Below are positions 27,677 through 37,707 of a stretch of DNA of 64,000 bases, one piece after another. The notes beneath the pieces were generated by a model. It saw only the letters and a program-made list of their open reading frames with translations. It did no database searches and was not told the DNA's origin. The position numbers and the translations under genes are program-made. The stretch's first letter is position 1. Each line of letters starts with the position of its first letter. Source of the DNA: Pseudomonas sp. StFLB209 (GTDB lineage Bacteria > Pseudomonadota > Gammaproteobacteria > Pseudomonadales > Pseudomonadaceae); NCBI RefSeq assembly GCF_000829415.1, contig NZ_AP014637.1, positions 973,501 to 1,037,500 of the forward strand, read 5' to 3'.

Positions 27677-27705
27677 TGTGACGCTCCTGTTGATGTTCGC
27701 TGAAT

Positions 27706-28392
27706 TCAGGCGGCGCGCTGGCCGACCCGGACGTCGATCTGCCCGACCCCTTCTACGCCGGCGCTGATCCGGTCGCCGGGTTCTAGCGCTGCGACGCCTT
27801 CCGGGGTGCCGGTCATGATCAGGTCGCCGGGCAGCAAGGTGATGCTGCGCGACAGGTGGCTGATGATCTCCGCCACCGACCAGAGCTGGCTCTCCAGGCG
27901 CGAGCGCTGGCGTTCGGTGTCGTTGACCATCAACCAGACTGCACCCTGTTGGGCATGGCCCTGACGGCTCACCGGCTGGATCGCGGTGATCGGTGCCGAA
28001 CCATCAAAGGCCTTGGCGCCCTCCCATGGCATGCCGGCCTGTTTGGCGCTGCGCTGCTGGTCACGGCGGGTCAGGTCCAGACCGGCGGCGTAGCCCCAGA
28101 CATGCTCCAACGCCTGGCTTTCCGGGATGTCCGCCCCGCCGCTGCCGATGGCCACGACCAGTTCGATTTCATGGCAGAACTCTTCGGTCTGCGGCGGGTA
28201 GGCGATCTCGCTGCGGGCTTCGATCACCGCCGAGGCGGGCTTCATGAAAAACAGCGGCACACTACGACCCTGGCCGTCGCTCCAGGGGTAGTTGCGGCCG
28301 ACGCAGAACACCCGGCTGACCGGAAAGCGCTGATCGCTGCCGACCACTGGCAGGCTGGGTTGCGGAACGGGGCTGAAGACAAAATCGCTCAT
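27706..28392 (-). CDS. Fumarylacetoacetate-hydrolase-family protein
   Basis: 228 residues matching the FAHD1/fumarylpyruvate-hydrolase size class. The metal-binding acid set is visible ([12 protein letters not shown]lu-x-Glu, [12 protein letters not shown]sp), plus the FCVGRNY start and [15 protein letters not shown] near the end. The open frame reaches 28728, but [18 protein letters not shown] at 28392 is the natural N-terminus for the family. It cleaves C-C bonds of acylpyruvates or decarboxylates oxoacids. It likely acts in the pathway fed by the MFS carrier encoded just upstream. Confidence 0.88.
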   Translation of the reverse strand: MSDFVFSPVPQPSLPVVGSDQRFPVSRVFCVGRNYPWSDGQGRSVPLFFMKPASAVIEARSEIAYPPQTEEFCHEIELVVAIGSGGADIPESQALEHVWGYAAGLDLTRRDQQRSAKQAGMPWEGAKAFDGSAPITAIQPVSRQGHAQQGAVWLMVNDTERQRSRLESQLWSVAEIISHLSRSITLLPGDLIMTGTPEGVAALEPGDRISAGVEGVGQIDVRVGQRAA

Positions 28393-28490
28393 GGTGGTTT
28401 GACTCGGTAGGTACGGTCGATAGGTCCAGCCTAAAGCGGCTTTGCCCGGCAAAGTTGGACGAAAGCCGCTTCGTTTTGGAGTTAACAGCC

Positions 28491-29840
28491 TTATTGAGTC
28501 TTCAACTCGATGCGGTACAGGCGACCCAGCAGCAGCGAGTACGACAACGTGCCCATCAGCGCTACGCCGCCAATGAACCAGAACGCCAGGGCGAACGAGC
28601 CGGTGGCCTGGACGATGGCGCCGATCACAATCGGGCAGACAATCCCGCCGATATTGGCCGCCAGGCTGGTGACCCCGCCGGTCAGGCCGATCAGCTCTTT
28701 GGGCGCAACTTCCGAGACCGCCGCCCACGACGACGAGGCGATGCCCTGAGCGAAGAAGGCGATGGTCAGAATGGCGATGCAGACCAGGTTCGAATCAGTG
28801 AAATTGACCAGCACAATGGACATACCGAGCATTGAACCGACCACCAGCGGCAGTTTGCGGGCAAATGACATGCTATAGCCGCGGCGGATCAACAGGTCCG
28901 AGATGATCCCGGCGAGCAAAATGCCGATGGTGGCGCCGATGAACGGCAGCACGGCGAAGATGCCCACCTTGATGGTGGTCAACTGGCGTTCTTCGATCAG
29001 GTAGGTCGGGAACCAGGTGAGGAAGAAGTACAGCGCCGAGGTGCTGGCGAACTTGCCGATGCAGATCGCCCAGATCTGCCGGTAGCGGAACAGCTCGGCA
29101 ATCTGCCGCCAATTGAATTTGGTACGTTCCTGGCTGCTTTTGACCAGGCCGCCGCCGTCTTCGATGTACTTGAGTTCTTCCTTGCTGACCTTCTTGCAGC
29201 TCAGCGGGTCGCGATACAGGAACAGCCAGACCACGCCGAACAGGATGCCGACCAGGCCGGTGCTGTAGAACACGTGGCGCCAGTCATAGGTGGTGGCCAG
29301 CCAGAGCAACGCGCCGGTGAACAGCGCGGTGCCCAGGTACTGGCCGCACACATACACGCTACTGGCCATGCCGCGCTCGCGGGCCGGGAACCAGACGGTC
29401 ACCGCCCGGCTATTGGCCGGAAATGCCGGCGCTTCCATGGCCCCGACCGCCAGGCGCAGACCGAACAGTGCCGCGAAGCCGCTGGCCAGGCCCTGGCAGA
29501 CGGTCACCGCCGACCAACTGATCAGCGACACACCGTAGGTCACCCGTGAGCCGAAGCGGTCAGCGATGAACCCGGCTGGCACCAGGGCCAGGGCGTAGGT
29601 CCAGGCGAAGGCGGAAAAGATCAGGCCCATCTGGATCTTGTCCAGCCCCAGGTCCTTGGCCATGAAGGGCGCAGCGATGGAGATATTCACCCGGTCGACG
29701 TAGTTGATGATGGTCGCGATCAACAGCAGGCTGAGCATGAACCAGCGTCGGCGGGTGGGCAGCCGGGTGGTGCCGGCGGCATCAAGGGGGGCGGCGCTGG
29801 TGGCGACAGACGCAGCCTGGGAATTGGGAAGGCTCGACAT
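28491..29840 (-). CDS. MFS transporter, anion:cation symporter type
   Basis: A 449-residue, 12-helix MFS carrier. IINYVDRVNISIAAPFMAKDLGLDKIQMGLIFSAF-type sequence at the first helices, the loop 2-3 motif GFIADRFGSR and ERGMASSVYVCGQYLG place it with the hexuronate/glucarate/galactonate/phthalate symporters. It is first of the leftward four-gene set and divergent from an AraC-type regulator. The exact sugar acid or aromatic acid cannot be read from sequence. Confidence 0.9.
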   Translation of the reverse strand: MSSLPNSQAASVATSAAPLDAAGTTRLPTRRRWFMLSLLLIATIINYVDRVNISIAAPFMAKDLGLDKIQMGLIFSAFAWTYALALVPAGFIADRFGSRVTYGVSLISWSAVTVCQGLASGFAALFGLRLAVGAMEAPAFPANSRAVTVWFPARERGMASSVYVCGQYLGTALFTGALLWLATTYDWRHVFYSTGLVGILFGVVWLFLYRDPLSCKKVSKEELKYIEDGGGLVKSSQERTKFNWRQIAELFRYRQIWAICIGKFASTSALYFFLTWFPTYLIEERQLTTIKVGIFAVLPFIGATIGILLAGIISDLLIRRGYSMSFARKLPLVVGSMLGMSIVLVNFTDSNLVCIAILTIAFFAQGIASSSWAAVSEVAPKELIGLTGGVTSLAANIGGIVCPIVIGAIVQATGSFALAFWFIGGVALMGTLSYSLLLGRLYRIELKTQ

Positions 29841-30400
29841 GGGTTGACCTCATTGTTGTTGGGATATCGAGGTTTTCAGGCAAGACAGCGCCGTCCCTGC
29901 GTGGCGCGCAAGGCATGGACTGTGTGTGTTGGCGATGTGGGTCAGGCGCGACGGGGCGGCCTGGCATGCAGATGCGGCGGCGGTGGCCACCAGCGAAGCG
30001 TGGTTTTCATTGGGCGAGCACCTTGTGATTATTGTTGATAGATGTCTGCGGCAACGCTTATCAAGGTGGTCGTACGACCGAAAAAAATCAACGCAAGGGT
30101 TAGATCGTTTTTTCACCAGAGACCGGTGTATTTTCCGGATGTCCAAAAACTCCTGCCACTGCCGGGATTCTGAACAACAACTTAAAACCTGCTGAAAACA
30201 CCGTAATAGAGCCTTTAAACAGTGACCAGTAGCGACTATGGTGGTTTACCGGTGCCTCGCGATTGTCCAAACGGAACCCGCGAGATGAGCACCACGGTCA
30301 TCGTACAATCGCTTGTCAGCTTGACCCGCGCCTGTACAAAATCAGCTCTGCAACCCTGGCTGCGACATCGGGCAGCCGTCGAACAAGAAGGGAGATGAAC
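29841..30400. promoter_or_regulatory. Long divergent control region, MFS operon / AraC regulator
   Basis: 560 bases without a credible gene. It is less GC-rich than flanking DNA towards the middle. TGTCCAAA occurs twice in direct orientation (30140-30147 and 30264-30271), the sort of half-site an AraC protein could use. No REP unit or terminator was seen. A longer in-frame extension of the AraC gene (from 30263) exists but lacks a ribosome site. Confidence 0.4.
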
Positions 30401-31318
30401 ATGCAGTCAGTCAGCCGGGTACCGACCTACGGCATGCAGCAACGCAGTGAGCGGGCGGACTTTTATATCCGCGATGAGCAGGCGCGGATCGCCGAAACCG
30501 CCCTGCACCGCCACGAATATTTCCAGATCCAGGTCAATCTCGGTGGCGATACGGTGCAGCATATCGGCTCTGTGCAGCGGCCATTCCCGCGTAACGCCCT
30601 GGCGTTTATCCTGCCGCATCGCATGCACATGATCCCGCACCCGGCCGACAGCCATTTCGTGGTGATCAACTTTTCCCAGACCTTTCTGCTGCCGCACCTG
30701 GAGTGCGACCCGATGGATCTTGAAGAGGTGTCGATCCTGCTGGCACCGGAGCTGTCGCCGTTTCGCTTTCAGGAGCATCTGGACTTTATCCTCGACCAGG
30801 ATGACTTCCAGGTGATCTGCACGCTGGTACAGCAGATGCGCGACCTCGACCCGCAGCGCCAGTTCGGCAGCCGGGAAATCATCAAGGGCCTGTTACTGCA
30901 ACTGATCGGCAAGGTGTGCCTGAGGTTTGCCGAGCCGCTCAAGCAACTGGCCCAGGACAACGCCGCACAGACCAGCCGCCGCGATGCGCTGACGCGCATG
31001 TCGGAGTATGTGCGCAAGAACCTCGCCGACCCGGACCTGAGCCTGACCAAGGCCGCCGCCGCGACCTACCTGTCGCCCACCTACCTGACCCACTGGTTGC
31101 GCAAGGAGATCGGCAAGACCTTCAGTGAACTGGTCCTGGAGCGGCGCATGCATGCTGCGCGCAGTTATCTGCTGGGTGGCTCCAGGCCGGTGGGCGAAGT
31201 GGCGCGGCTATGTGGCTTTGCCGATGAAGCCTATTTCTCGCGGCGCTTCCGGCAGATTCATGGGTTACCGCCGGGCCAGTTCCGCCGCCAGCAGCTGGAT
31301 ATGGCGGTGATGCCGTAG
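30401..31318 (+). CDS. AraC-family transcriptional regulator
   Basis: 305 residues. The N-terminal cupin-like ligand domain (ALHRHEYFQIQVNLGGDTVQH ... HRMHMIPHP) is followed by an AraC DNA-binding domain (DPDLSLTKAAAATYLSPTYL ... VGEVARLCGFADEAYFSRRF). The start at 30401 follows AAGGGAG by six bases. It is divergent from the MFS/FAH/SDR/hydroxyacid dehydrogenase set and is its likely activator. The effector is probably the imported acid. Confidence 0.92.
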   Translation: MQSVSRVPTYGMQQRSERADFYIRDEQARIAETALHRHEYFQIQVNLGGDTVQHIGSVQRPFPRNALAFILPHRMHMIPHPADSHFVVINFSQTFLLPHLECDPMDLEEVSILLAPELSPFRFQEHLDFILDQDDFQVICTLVQQMRDLDPQRQFGSREIIKGLLLQLIGKVCLRFAEPLKQLAQDNAAQTSRRDALTRMSEYVRKNLADPDLSLTKAAAATYLSPTYLTHWLRKEIGKTFSELVLERRMHAARSYLLGGSRPVGEVARLCGFADEAYFSRRFRQIHGLPPGQFRRQQLDMAVMP

Positions 31319-31391
31319 CAGCGTAGGACCTGCTTTAGCAGGGAACTCCCCCCATTCGCGACTCAAGCCGCTCCTACCGGGTTAATGCCGA

Positions 31392-32297
31392 TCAAAGGGG
31401 AGCGGCGGTTTGCTGTTCGCTGAAATGCCCACGGGCCATGTTGATGAAGCGTGGCAGCGCCGGGTTGTCGTTGTCGTCACGGTATACCATGTACATGTCA
31501 GCCGACAGTTGAGCATCGGCCAGGGGGCGAAACTGCAGGTGGCCGATGTACAGCTCTCGCGCCGAGGCCGGCACAATACCGATGCCCAGCCCGGCGCGCA
31601 CCAGGCCCAGAATCGAGTGGGTCTGTTTGAGGTAGTACAGGTAGCGCGGCAGCACCCCGGCGCTGGCGAACAGGCCGACGATGCAGTCGTAGAAATAGCG
31701 GCCCTCTTTGGGCGAATACATCACGAACGGCTGGTGCGCCAGGTCGGTAACGGCGAGCGTTTGCCGCTCGGCCAGCGGATGACCGTCAGGCATCACCACC
31801 ACCAGCGGCTCGCGGCTGGCCAGTTGGTAGCTCCAGCCCGGACGCGGCTCGGCGTGGCGCACAAAACCGATGTCGATCATGTTGGCGGCCAGCGCTTCGG
31901 TCTGGTCGCTGGAGACCATTTCATGCAGTTCGAAGCCGATATCCGGCAGTGACTGGCCCGCCGCCCGAAGCAGTTCGGGAACCATGTTGTAACCACTGAC
32001 TGCCGTGAAGCCGATCACCAATTGCCCCGCCTCGCCACTGGCCAGCCGCCGGGCACTGTCGCTGGCCTGTTCGGTGTAGGCCAGCAGATGCTGGGCATCA
32101 CGCAAGAACTGCCGACCGGCCACCGTCAGGCGTACCTGACGGTTACTGCGGTCAAGCAATTGCACACCCAGCGAGCGCTCCAGCAACTGGATCTGGCGGC
32201 TCAGCGGTGGCTGGGTCATGAACAAACGCTGGGCCGCGCGACCGAAGTGCAGCTCTTCGGCGACCATCACAAAACAACGAAGTTGGTGGAGTTCCAC
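31392..32297 (-). CDS. LysR-family transcriptional regulator
   Basis: A 301-residue LTTR. The winged helix is MELHQLRCFVMVAEELHFGRAAQRLFMTQPPLSRQIQLLE-like over residues 1-60, of the CatR/BenM-like branch (HFGRAAQRL, QPPLSRQI), many of which control acid catabolism. It is divergent by ~105 bases from the hydroxyacid dehydrogenase/MFS pair, and a perfect palindrome lies between them. Control of that pair is the obvious inference. Confidence 0.93.
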   Translation of the reverse strand: MELHQLRCFVMVAEELHFGRAAQRLFMTQPPLSRQIQLLERSLGVQLLDRSNRQVRLTVAGRQFLRDAQHLLAYTEQASDSARRLASGEAGQLVIGFTAVSGYNMVPELLRAAGQSLPDIGFELHEMVSSDQTEALAANMIDIGFVRHAEPRPGWSYQLASREPLVVVMPDGHPLAERQTLAVTDLAHQPFVMYSPKEGRYFYDCIVGLFASAGVLPRYLYYLKQTHSILGLVRAGLGIGIVPASARELYIGHLQFRPLADAQLSADMYMVYRDDNDNPALPRFINMARGHFSEQQTAAPL

Positions 32298-32316
32298 GAT
32301 TCAATTCTTGTATCGA

Positions 32317-32335
32317 AACATTCAGGATGAATGTT
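32317..32335. promoter_or_regulatory. Palindromic operator candidate AACATTC-N5-GAATGTT
   Basis: A perfect seven-base inverted repeat with a five-base spacer, placed 20 bases from the LysR start and ~70 bases before the divergent dehydrogenase. It is a natural binding site for the adjacent regulator, although its spacing is not the standard T-N11-A. Confidence 0.5.
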
Positions 32336-32402
32336 AGACGTGAATCGATGCTTTTCCTAGGCTGTCGTCCAGTCCTCTACAACGACAACTCACAGGAAGA
32401 CG

Positions 32403-33344
32403 ATGATGACCCACGACATCCTGCTTACCCAGCCGGTCCCGGCACCGATCGATGCGCAGTTGCTACAGAGCTACAACGTGCATCGCCTGTATCAGGCCGA
32501 TGATCAGGACGCGCTGCTCAATGCCGTCGGCGCGCGCATTCGCGGCGTGGTGACCGGCGGCGCCAAGGGCCTGTCCAACGCGCTGATGGACCGCTTGCCT
32601 AACCTGCAGATCATCGCCATCAGCGGTATCGGCACTGATGCGGTGGATCTCGATCACGCCGCCCAACGCGGGGTAAGGGTCACCACGACCCCCGGCGTAC
32701 TCACCGATGATGTGGCCGATATGGCCATGGGGCTACTGATCATGAGCCTGCGTGAGCTGGGCGTGGGCGAACGTATCGTGCGCAGCGGCCAGTGGGGCAC
32801 GGTCAACCAGCCGCTGGCGCGCAAGGTCAGCGGCACCCGGCTGGGCATTGTCGGCCTGGGTCAGGTCGGCCATGCCATCGCCCGCCGTGCCCAGGCGTTC
32901 GGCATGAGCATTCAGTACAACGACCTGCGCGAACAGCCGCAGACCGGCTATCGGTTCTTTGCCGACCTGCTGGACCTGGCCCGTAACAGCGATGTGCTGG
33001 TGCTGGCGGCTTCCGCTGATCTGGGCCGGGCGATCATCACCGCGCCGGTGCTCGAGGCGCTCGGGCCGCAGGGTTATTTCATCAACGTGGCGCGCGGCAA
33101 GCTGGTCGACGAACAGGCGCTGATCACCGCCCTGCAGACCCGCACTATCGCCGGGGCCGGGCTGGATGTGTTTGTCGATGAGCCCAACGTACCGCAAGCC
33201 CTGCGCGAGCTGGACAACGTCGTGCTGCAACCGCACCGCGCCAGTGCCACCGAACAGACCCGCCTGGCCATGGGTGAAATCGTGCTGTCGCACTTGCAGG
33301 CCTGCTTCGCCGAACCGCAACTGCGGGCAGCCATTCCGGCCTGA
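32403..33344 (+). CDS. 2-hydroxyacid dehydrogenase (hydroxypyruvate/glyoxylate reductase type)
   Basis: 313 residues, clearly a paralogue of the dehydrogenase at 25864-26820: GIGTDAVDL, LGIVGLGQVGHAIA, NVARGKLVDEQAL, VDEPNVPQAL and LQPHRASATEQT are all shared. AGGAAG precedes tandem ATGs at 32403 and 32406; the second has better spacing. It precedes an MFS gene on the same strand and is divergent from a LysR regulator. It probably reduces or oxidises a 2-oxo/2-hydroxyacid taken up by that carrier. Confidence 0.92.
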   Translation: MMTHDILLTQPVPAPIDAQLLQSYNVHRLYQADDQDALLNAVGARIRGVVTGGAKGLSNALMDRLPNLQIIAISGIGTDAVDLDHAAQRGVRVTTTPGVLTDDVADMAMGLLIMSLRELGVGERIVRSGQWGTVNQPLARKVSGTRLGIVGLGQVGHAIARRAQAFGMSIQYNDLREQPQTGYRFFADLLDLARNSDVLVLAASADLGRAIITAPVLEALGPQGYFINVARGKLVDEQALITALQTRTIAGAGLDVFVDEPNVPQALRELDNVVLQPHRASATEQTRLAMGEIVLSHLQACFAEPQLRAAIPA

Positions 33345-33399
33345 TGCCCGCTTCTCCAGCCAATAACAACACAGCCCCTTGAGGGCATCGGAGAACACC

Positions 33400-34749
33400 A
33401 TGAATAGCAAGACTGCGCCCATTGAGGCTGCGGTGGCAGAGACTCGCGTCGGCCGCCAGCGCTTCGTCATCCTCGCGCTGATTTTTGTCGTCACCGTACT
33501 CAACTACGCCGACCGCGCGACCATGTCGATTGCCGGCACTGAAGTGGTCAAGGAACTGGGGCTGGATCCGATCATGCTCGGCATGATCTTTTCGGCCTTC
33601 GCCTGGGCCTACGCGCTGGGGCAGATCCCCGGCGGCTGGCTGCTGGACCGCTTCGGCGCACGCCGGGTGTACGGCTGGAGCCTGTTTCTGTGGTCGCTGT
33701 TCACCATGCTGCAAGGCACGGTGGGCTGGATCGGCCTGGTCGGTTCGACCGCAGCCATTACCTTGTTTGGCATGCGTTTCATGCTGGGCCTGGTCGAGTC
33801 ACCGGCCTTCCCGGCCAATAACCGTATCGTCGCCAGCTGGTTCCCGACCCGCGAACGCGGCACGGCTTCGGCGCTGTTCAACTCGGCGCAGTACATGGCC
33901 GTGGTGGTGTTTGCGCCGTTGATGGCCTGGCTGACCCACAGCATGGGCTGGGAGCATGTGTTCCTGTGGATGGGCGGCCTGGGTATTGTCGCGACCTTCT
34001 TCTGGTTCGCCCTGTACCACGACCCGGCCAGCCACCCGCGCCTGCAAAAGGCCGAACTGGACTACATGCGTGAAGGCGGCGCACTGGTCAGCCTGGAAGC
34101 CACGCGCAAAACCGAAAAACCCAAGCTGAAATGGGCCGAGGTCAAACAGCTGTTCACCAGCCGCACCCTGTGGGGCATCTATCTGGGCCAGTACTGCATT
34201 ACTGCCCTGACCTACTTCTTCATCACCTGGTTTCCGATCTACCTGATCAAGGGTCGCGGCATGACCATCATGGAGGCCGGCTGGGTTGCGGCACTGCCTG
34301 CGATCTGCGGTTTTTCCGGCGGGGTGTTGGGCGGCGTGGTCTCTGACTGGCTGATCCGCCGCGGCGTCCACCCTTCGCGCGCGCGCAAGACACCGTTCGT
34401 GATCGGCATGGCGTTGTCGGCCACGCTGGTGTCGGCCAATTATGTAGACGCCAACTGGATGGTCATTGCCCTGATGGCACTGGCGTTCTTCGGCAAGGGG
34501 CTGGCCGCCGTCGGCTGGGCAGTGCTCTCCGATACCGCACCGAAAAACATGGTGGGCCTCAGTGGCGGCGTGTTCAACGGCATCGGCAACACGGCGGGGA
34601 TCATCACCCCGGTGGTGATCGGCTACTTCGTTGCAACCACAGGTTCGTTCAACGCCGCACTGTGGTTTGTCGCCGCCCACGGGCTGGTCGCAATCCTGGC
34701 CTATACCGTGATTGCCGGGCGCTTCGAGCGGGTGGAGATAGCCAAATAA
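33400..34749 (+). CDS. MFS transporter, anion:cation symporter type
   Basis: 449 residues, 12 predicted helices. VLNYADRATMSIAGTEVVKELGLDP, the GGWLLDRFGARRVYGWSLFLWS loop and RERGTASALFNSAQYMA place it in the glucarate/galactonate branch of the ACS family, the same group as the carrier at 28491-29840. The ATG at 33400 follows GGAG. It lies 55 bases after the dehydrogenase gene and is likely co-transcribed. Confidence 0.91.
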   Translation: MNSKTAPIEAAVAETRVGRQRFVILALIFVVTVLNYADRATMSIAGTEVVKELGLDPIMLGMIFSAFAWAYALGQIPGGWLLDRFGARRVYGWSLFLWSLFTMLQGTVGWIGLVGSTAAITLFGMRFMLGLVESPAFPANNRIVASWFPTRERGTASALFNSAQYMAVVVFAPLMAWLTHSMGWEHVFLWMGGLGIVATFFWFALYHDPASHPRLQKAELDYMREGGALVSLEATRKTEKPKLKWAEVKQLFTSRTLWGIYLGQYCITALTYFFITWFPIYLIKGRGMTIMEAGWVAALPAICGFSGGVLGGVVSDWLIRRGVHPSRARKTPFVIGMALSATLVSANYVDANWMVIALMALAFFGKGLAAVGWAVLSDTAPKNMVGLSGGVFNGIGNTAGIITPVVIGYFVATTGSFNAALWFVAAHGLVAILAYTVIAGRFERVEIAK

Positions 34750-34764
34750 CCCGCACTGCCGGGG

Positions 34765-35103
34765 TCAGGCATCCGACGCAGCCTCGCCAATATGGATGGC
34801 CAGCCATACGGTGGGCTGCGCCGGGTCGGTAAAGGTGACGCGGTGTTGCCTGCCTGCCGGAATGAACAGATGATCGCCAGGCGCCAGGGCGGTTTCGACA
34901 TCGTCCATCAGCACCCTGGCCGAACCGCTCAACACCACGACCCATTCATCATGGGCCTGCTGATACGGACGCTCAGGCGGCGTGACCTGCCCTTGGGAGA
35001 CGATCCGCTCGACCCGACAGCCTGGCCTGACCAGCAGATCGGTGAAAACCTCTGCCTGACGGGCATCGGGAAGCGGGGTGAACAGGTTGGCGGGGGTCGG
35101 CAT
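34765..35103 (-). CDS. Small cupin-domain protein
   Basis: 112 residues, a single cupin: VVLSGSARVLMDDVETALAPGDHLFIPAGRQHRVTF carries the G-x5-H-x3,4-E-x6-G / G-x5-P-x4-H-like pattern in relaxed form. It is convergent with the MFS gene. The sequence resembles phosphoribosylaminoimidazole-type and phosphomannose-isomerase-like cupins annotated in many bacteria. Function is unknown. Confidence 0.85.
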   Translation of the reverse strand: MPTPANLFTPLPDARQAEVFTDLLVRPGCRVERIVSQGQVTPPERPYQQAHDEWVVVLSGSARVLMDDVETALAPGDHLFIPAGRQHRVTFTDPAQPTVWLAIHIGEAASDA

Positions 35104-35144
35104 GGGGGCTGGCTCGTGCGTGAAAGGCTGGCGCCCAACCTTAC

Positions 35145-35227
35145 CGCAGGAGCAGCCGGGCGGCGATTCGCTTTAGCTGCGATGATGCCTTCGCGGCTAA
35201 AGCGGATCGCCGCCCGGCCGCTCCTAC
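35145..35227. repeat. REP-like inverted pair
   Basis: GGAGCAGCCGGGCGGCGATT and an inverted partner, followed on each side by CGCTTTAGCTGCGA-type REP sequence, lie between the cupin start and the chemoreceptor stop. The GGGCGGCGAT variant recurs near 63171. Confidence 0.8.
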
Positions 35228-35247
35228 GGGTACCGGTCCAAGCACCA

Positions 35248-37305
35248 TCAGCTCAGATGAAAGCGCGCCGTGTTGTCGTTCAGTGCCCGGCTGCCTTTGC
35301 TCAGGGTATCGGCGGCCTGGTTGACTGCCCGGGCGCCGTCGAGCAACCGCCCGGCAGCCTGATCGACCTGCTGGATACTGCCACTGACCTGGTCAGCCGT
35401 GGAGGCTTGCTCTTCCACCGCCGTGAGGATCTGCGCCAGGGTGTCGGTCACGCTCTGTACTGCGCTGGCGATTTCGCCCAGCCGCACGCCCAGGCCGGTC
35501 ACTGACTGCGCGTCGTCCACGGCCTGGCCACACGCGGCTTCCATCAACTGGACAGCCTGGGTCACGGTGCTGCGCAGGCTGTCGACGGTGTTGGCAATCT
35601 GTGCAGTAGAGGCCTGGGTTCGCTGCGACAGGCTGCGTACTTCATCGGCCACCACGGCAAAGCCGCGCCCCTGTTCGCCCGCCCGCGCCGCCTCGATGGC
35701 CGCATTGAGCGCCAGCAGGTTGGTCTGTTCGGCGATGCCGCGAATGGCATCGACCACCGACTGGATCTGCTGACCTTGCTCGCTGACCCGCCCCAATGCC
35801 GCCGCAGTGTCGGTCAAACGACGATTGAGCTGCTGGATACTGTCGGTGGTGCGCTGGCTGTCGCGGCTGCTCTCTTCGGCAATCTTGCGAGTCTGCCGGG
35901 CACTGTCGGAAGCCTGCTCGCAGCTCTTGGCCACGCCCTGGGAAGTGGCGGCCAGCTGTGTGGCGGCTGCCGCAATCTGGCTGATCTGTTGCTGCTGGTC
36001 CTCAACCTCGCCCAGAGTGTCGTTGGACTGCGCATTGAGGGTCTGCACGGCCGAGCCCAGTTGCAGGGTCTCGTGATTGACGCCCAGCAGGCTGGTCCGC
36101 AATTGCACCACCGCGACGTTCAGCGCCTGGCTGATGACGGCCAGTTCGTCGCGGCCCTGCACCGAAACCTCGACGCACAGATCGCCGTCACGCAGCGACT
36201 CGGCCAGGGTGGTGATACCGCTGGCACTGCGGCGGATCGACGCTTGCAGGCAGGCAAACAGATAGAGCGCAGCGATCAGCAACACGCCGAAGGTCACCCC
36301 GACCGGGATAAATTCCCGATTGGACTTGTTATGGTAGTAGCCCAGGCGCTCGTTGAGCGACACCAGAGACTGATTTCGCAGCCCGGCCATCTCGTCCAGC
36401 AGGCGGTCGACACTGCGCTCGAACTCCACCGGCTTGAGCTTGATCGTGCCGCCAAACACACCGTCATCGAGCACCTTCAGTTCTTCCGCGAGCACCTGCA
36501 TGCTCGCCGCGTAACGGTTGGCCCAGGGTTGCAGCTCTGGCGGCAGCCGGGTTTGCAGAATGTTTGCAGTCTTGACCATCTGGTCGCGGGCATCGTCAAT
36601 GCGGCTGCGCAGGTCACGCATCTGCAGCCGGCTTTGCAGGCTGAACTGGCCGCTGACCACGGACGTCTGGCCAACACTGGCCATGCGCCCGATGCGCTCG
36701 ATCAGGTCGGGGGTCTGCTGGGTGGAGAGCTGCATCAGCAGGTAGGTTTCCAGCCACGGATCCAGGATCAGGCCGGTGTCGATCGCGACCTGTTCGCGCA
36801 CACCTTGCAAATGACTGATCGCGGCGGTGAAGCGCTCATAGCCATCCGGCCACCAGCCCACACTGCGCAGCGATTGCGTATCCATACCGGTAACAGAAGC
36901 CTCCAGGACTTTGTAACGGGCAAAGGTGTCGGCACTGGCCTGTTCCGCCTTCAGCGCAGCGCCGAGGCGTTCCAGCGCCTGCTTGATGCGCGGCACCGCA
37001 GCGTCGATCTGCTCCATGATCTGCCGCGCTTCGGGAGTCGGCTCACGCAGGATGTCCACGGCCTTCCAGCGCGCCGCACGGTCGCGCTGGGCGACCAGTT
37101 CTCGATCCAGATCTTCGAGCACCAGCAATTGGCGCACGCCCGATTGCTCACCGGCGATCACTGCCAGCTTGGCGCGATATTCACTGCCGATCATCCACAG
37201 GCTGCCCACCAGAGGCAGCATGAACAAGAGAAATAACAGCTGAAACTTGCGAGCAAACCCAAAGCGCCCCAGCAGGCGCATACCCGGCGACAACAAGCTG
37301 TCCAT
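35248..37305 (-). CDS. Methyl-accepting chemotaxis protein, large periplasmic sensor
   Basis: A 685-residue transmembrane chemoreceptor. TM1 is at about 20-42 ([20 protein letters not shown]) and TM2 at about 335-355 ([19 protein letters not shown]), enclosing a ~290-residue helical periplasmic domain. HAMP follows, then the signalling domain with the hairpin [20 protein letters not shown] and [20 protein letters not shown]. No C-terminal CheR-tethering pentapeptide is present. GGGGGAAG precedes the ATG. The ligand is unknown; the sensor domain is longer than the common four-helix bundle. Confidence 0.93.
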   Translation of the reverse strand: MDSLLSPGMRLLGRFGFARKFQLLFLLFMLPLVGSLWMIGSEYRAKLAVIAGEQSGVRQLLVLEDLDRELVAQRDRAARWKAVDILREPTPEARQIMEQIDAAVPRIKQALERLGAALKAEQASADTFARYKVLEASVTGMDTQSLRSVGWWPDGYERFTAAISHLQGVREQVAIDTGLILDPWLETYLLMQLSTQQTPDLIERIGRMASVGQTSVVSGQFSLQSRLQMRDLRSRIDDARDQMVKTANILQTRLPPELQPWANRYAASMQVLAEELKVLDDGVFGGTIKLKPVEFERSVDRLLDEMAGLRNQSLVSLNERLGYYHNKSNREFIPVGVTFGVLLIAALYLFACLQASIRRSASGITTLAESLRDGDLCVEVSVQGRDELAVISQALNVAVVQLRTSLLGVNHETLQLGSAVQTLNAQSNDTLGEVEDQQQQISQIAAAATQLAATSQGVAKSCEQASDSARQTRKIAEESSRDSQRTTDSIQQLNRRLTDTAAALGRVSEQGQQIQSVVDAIRGIAEQTNLLALNAAIEAARAGEQGRGFAVVADEVRSLSQRTQASTAQIANTVDSLRSTVTQAVQLMEAACGQAVDDAQSVTGLGVRLGEIASAVQSVTDTLAQILTAVEEQASTADQVSGSIQQVDQAAGRLLDGARAVNQAADTLSKGSRALNDNTARFHLS

Positions 37306-37667
37306 GGACTTCCCCCAACACGTGGATACCTTTGCGGCACAGCCTGCTCAGGTATCTTTCTTATAAATTAGAAGCAAAATGCCATGCTTATGTTTCCGAT
37401 CCAGGTCGGCATCTGTCCGATGCTACGGGCACGACACTGACCCGCCTGAAAACGTCATGGCAATTCGATAGCAAGATCCGGACCGAAGCGCATCGGGTAA
37501 TGATCAGCGGCACCCGCCTGACGTCCACGACCAAAAACGCACCATTTGTGTGCGCGGTTACACAGCAGACGTCACTGGAAGAAACAACCGGTGGGAAGGC
37601 AACGACAGGGACCACAGCGCAAATCGCTAAGCGATTGATCGCATGGAAATATTTTTAAGATATTCGC
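37306..37667. other. Intergenic region, no gene recognised
   Basis: Between the chemoreceptor start and the tRNA promoter. A TATAAA near 37362 could serve the chemoreceptor. An open frame at 37332-37658 lacks a ribosome site and family resemblance. The stretch is less GC-rich than its surroundings. Confidence 0.5.
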
Positions 37668-37696
37668 TTGACACCTATCTGATATCGGCGAATAAT
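37668..37696 (+). promoter_or_regulatory. Sigma-70 promoter of tRNA-Met
   Basis: TTGACA and AATAAT are separated by exactly 17 bases, followed by a GC-rich discriminator (GCGCGCC), as in growth-rate-controlled stable RNA promoters. Transcription should begin about five bases before the tRNA. Confidence 0.8.
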
Positions 37697-37707
37697 GCGC
37701 GCCACTT

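Noticed and set aside
37332..37658. A 108-codon frame before the tRNA
   Set aside because: No ribosome site and no family features; it ends at the tRNA promoter.
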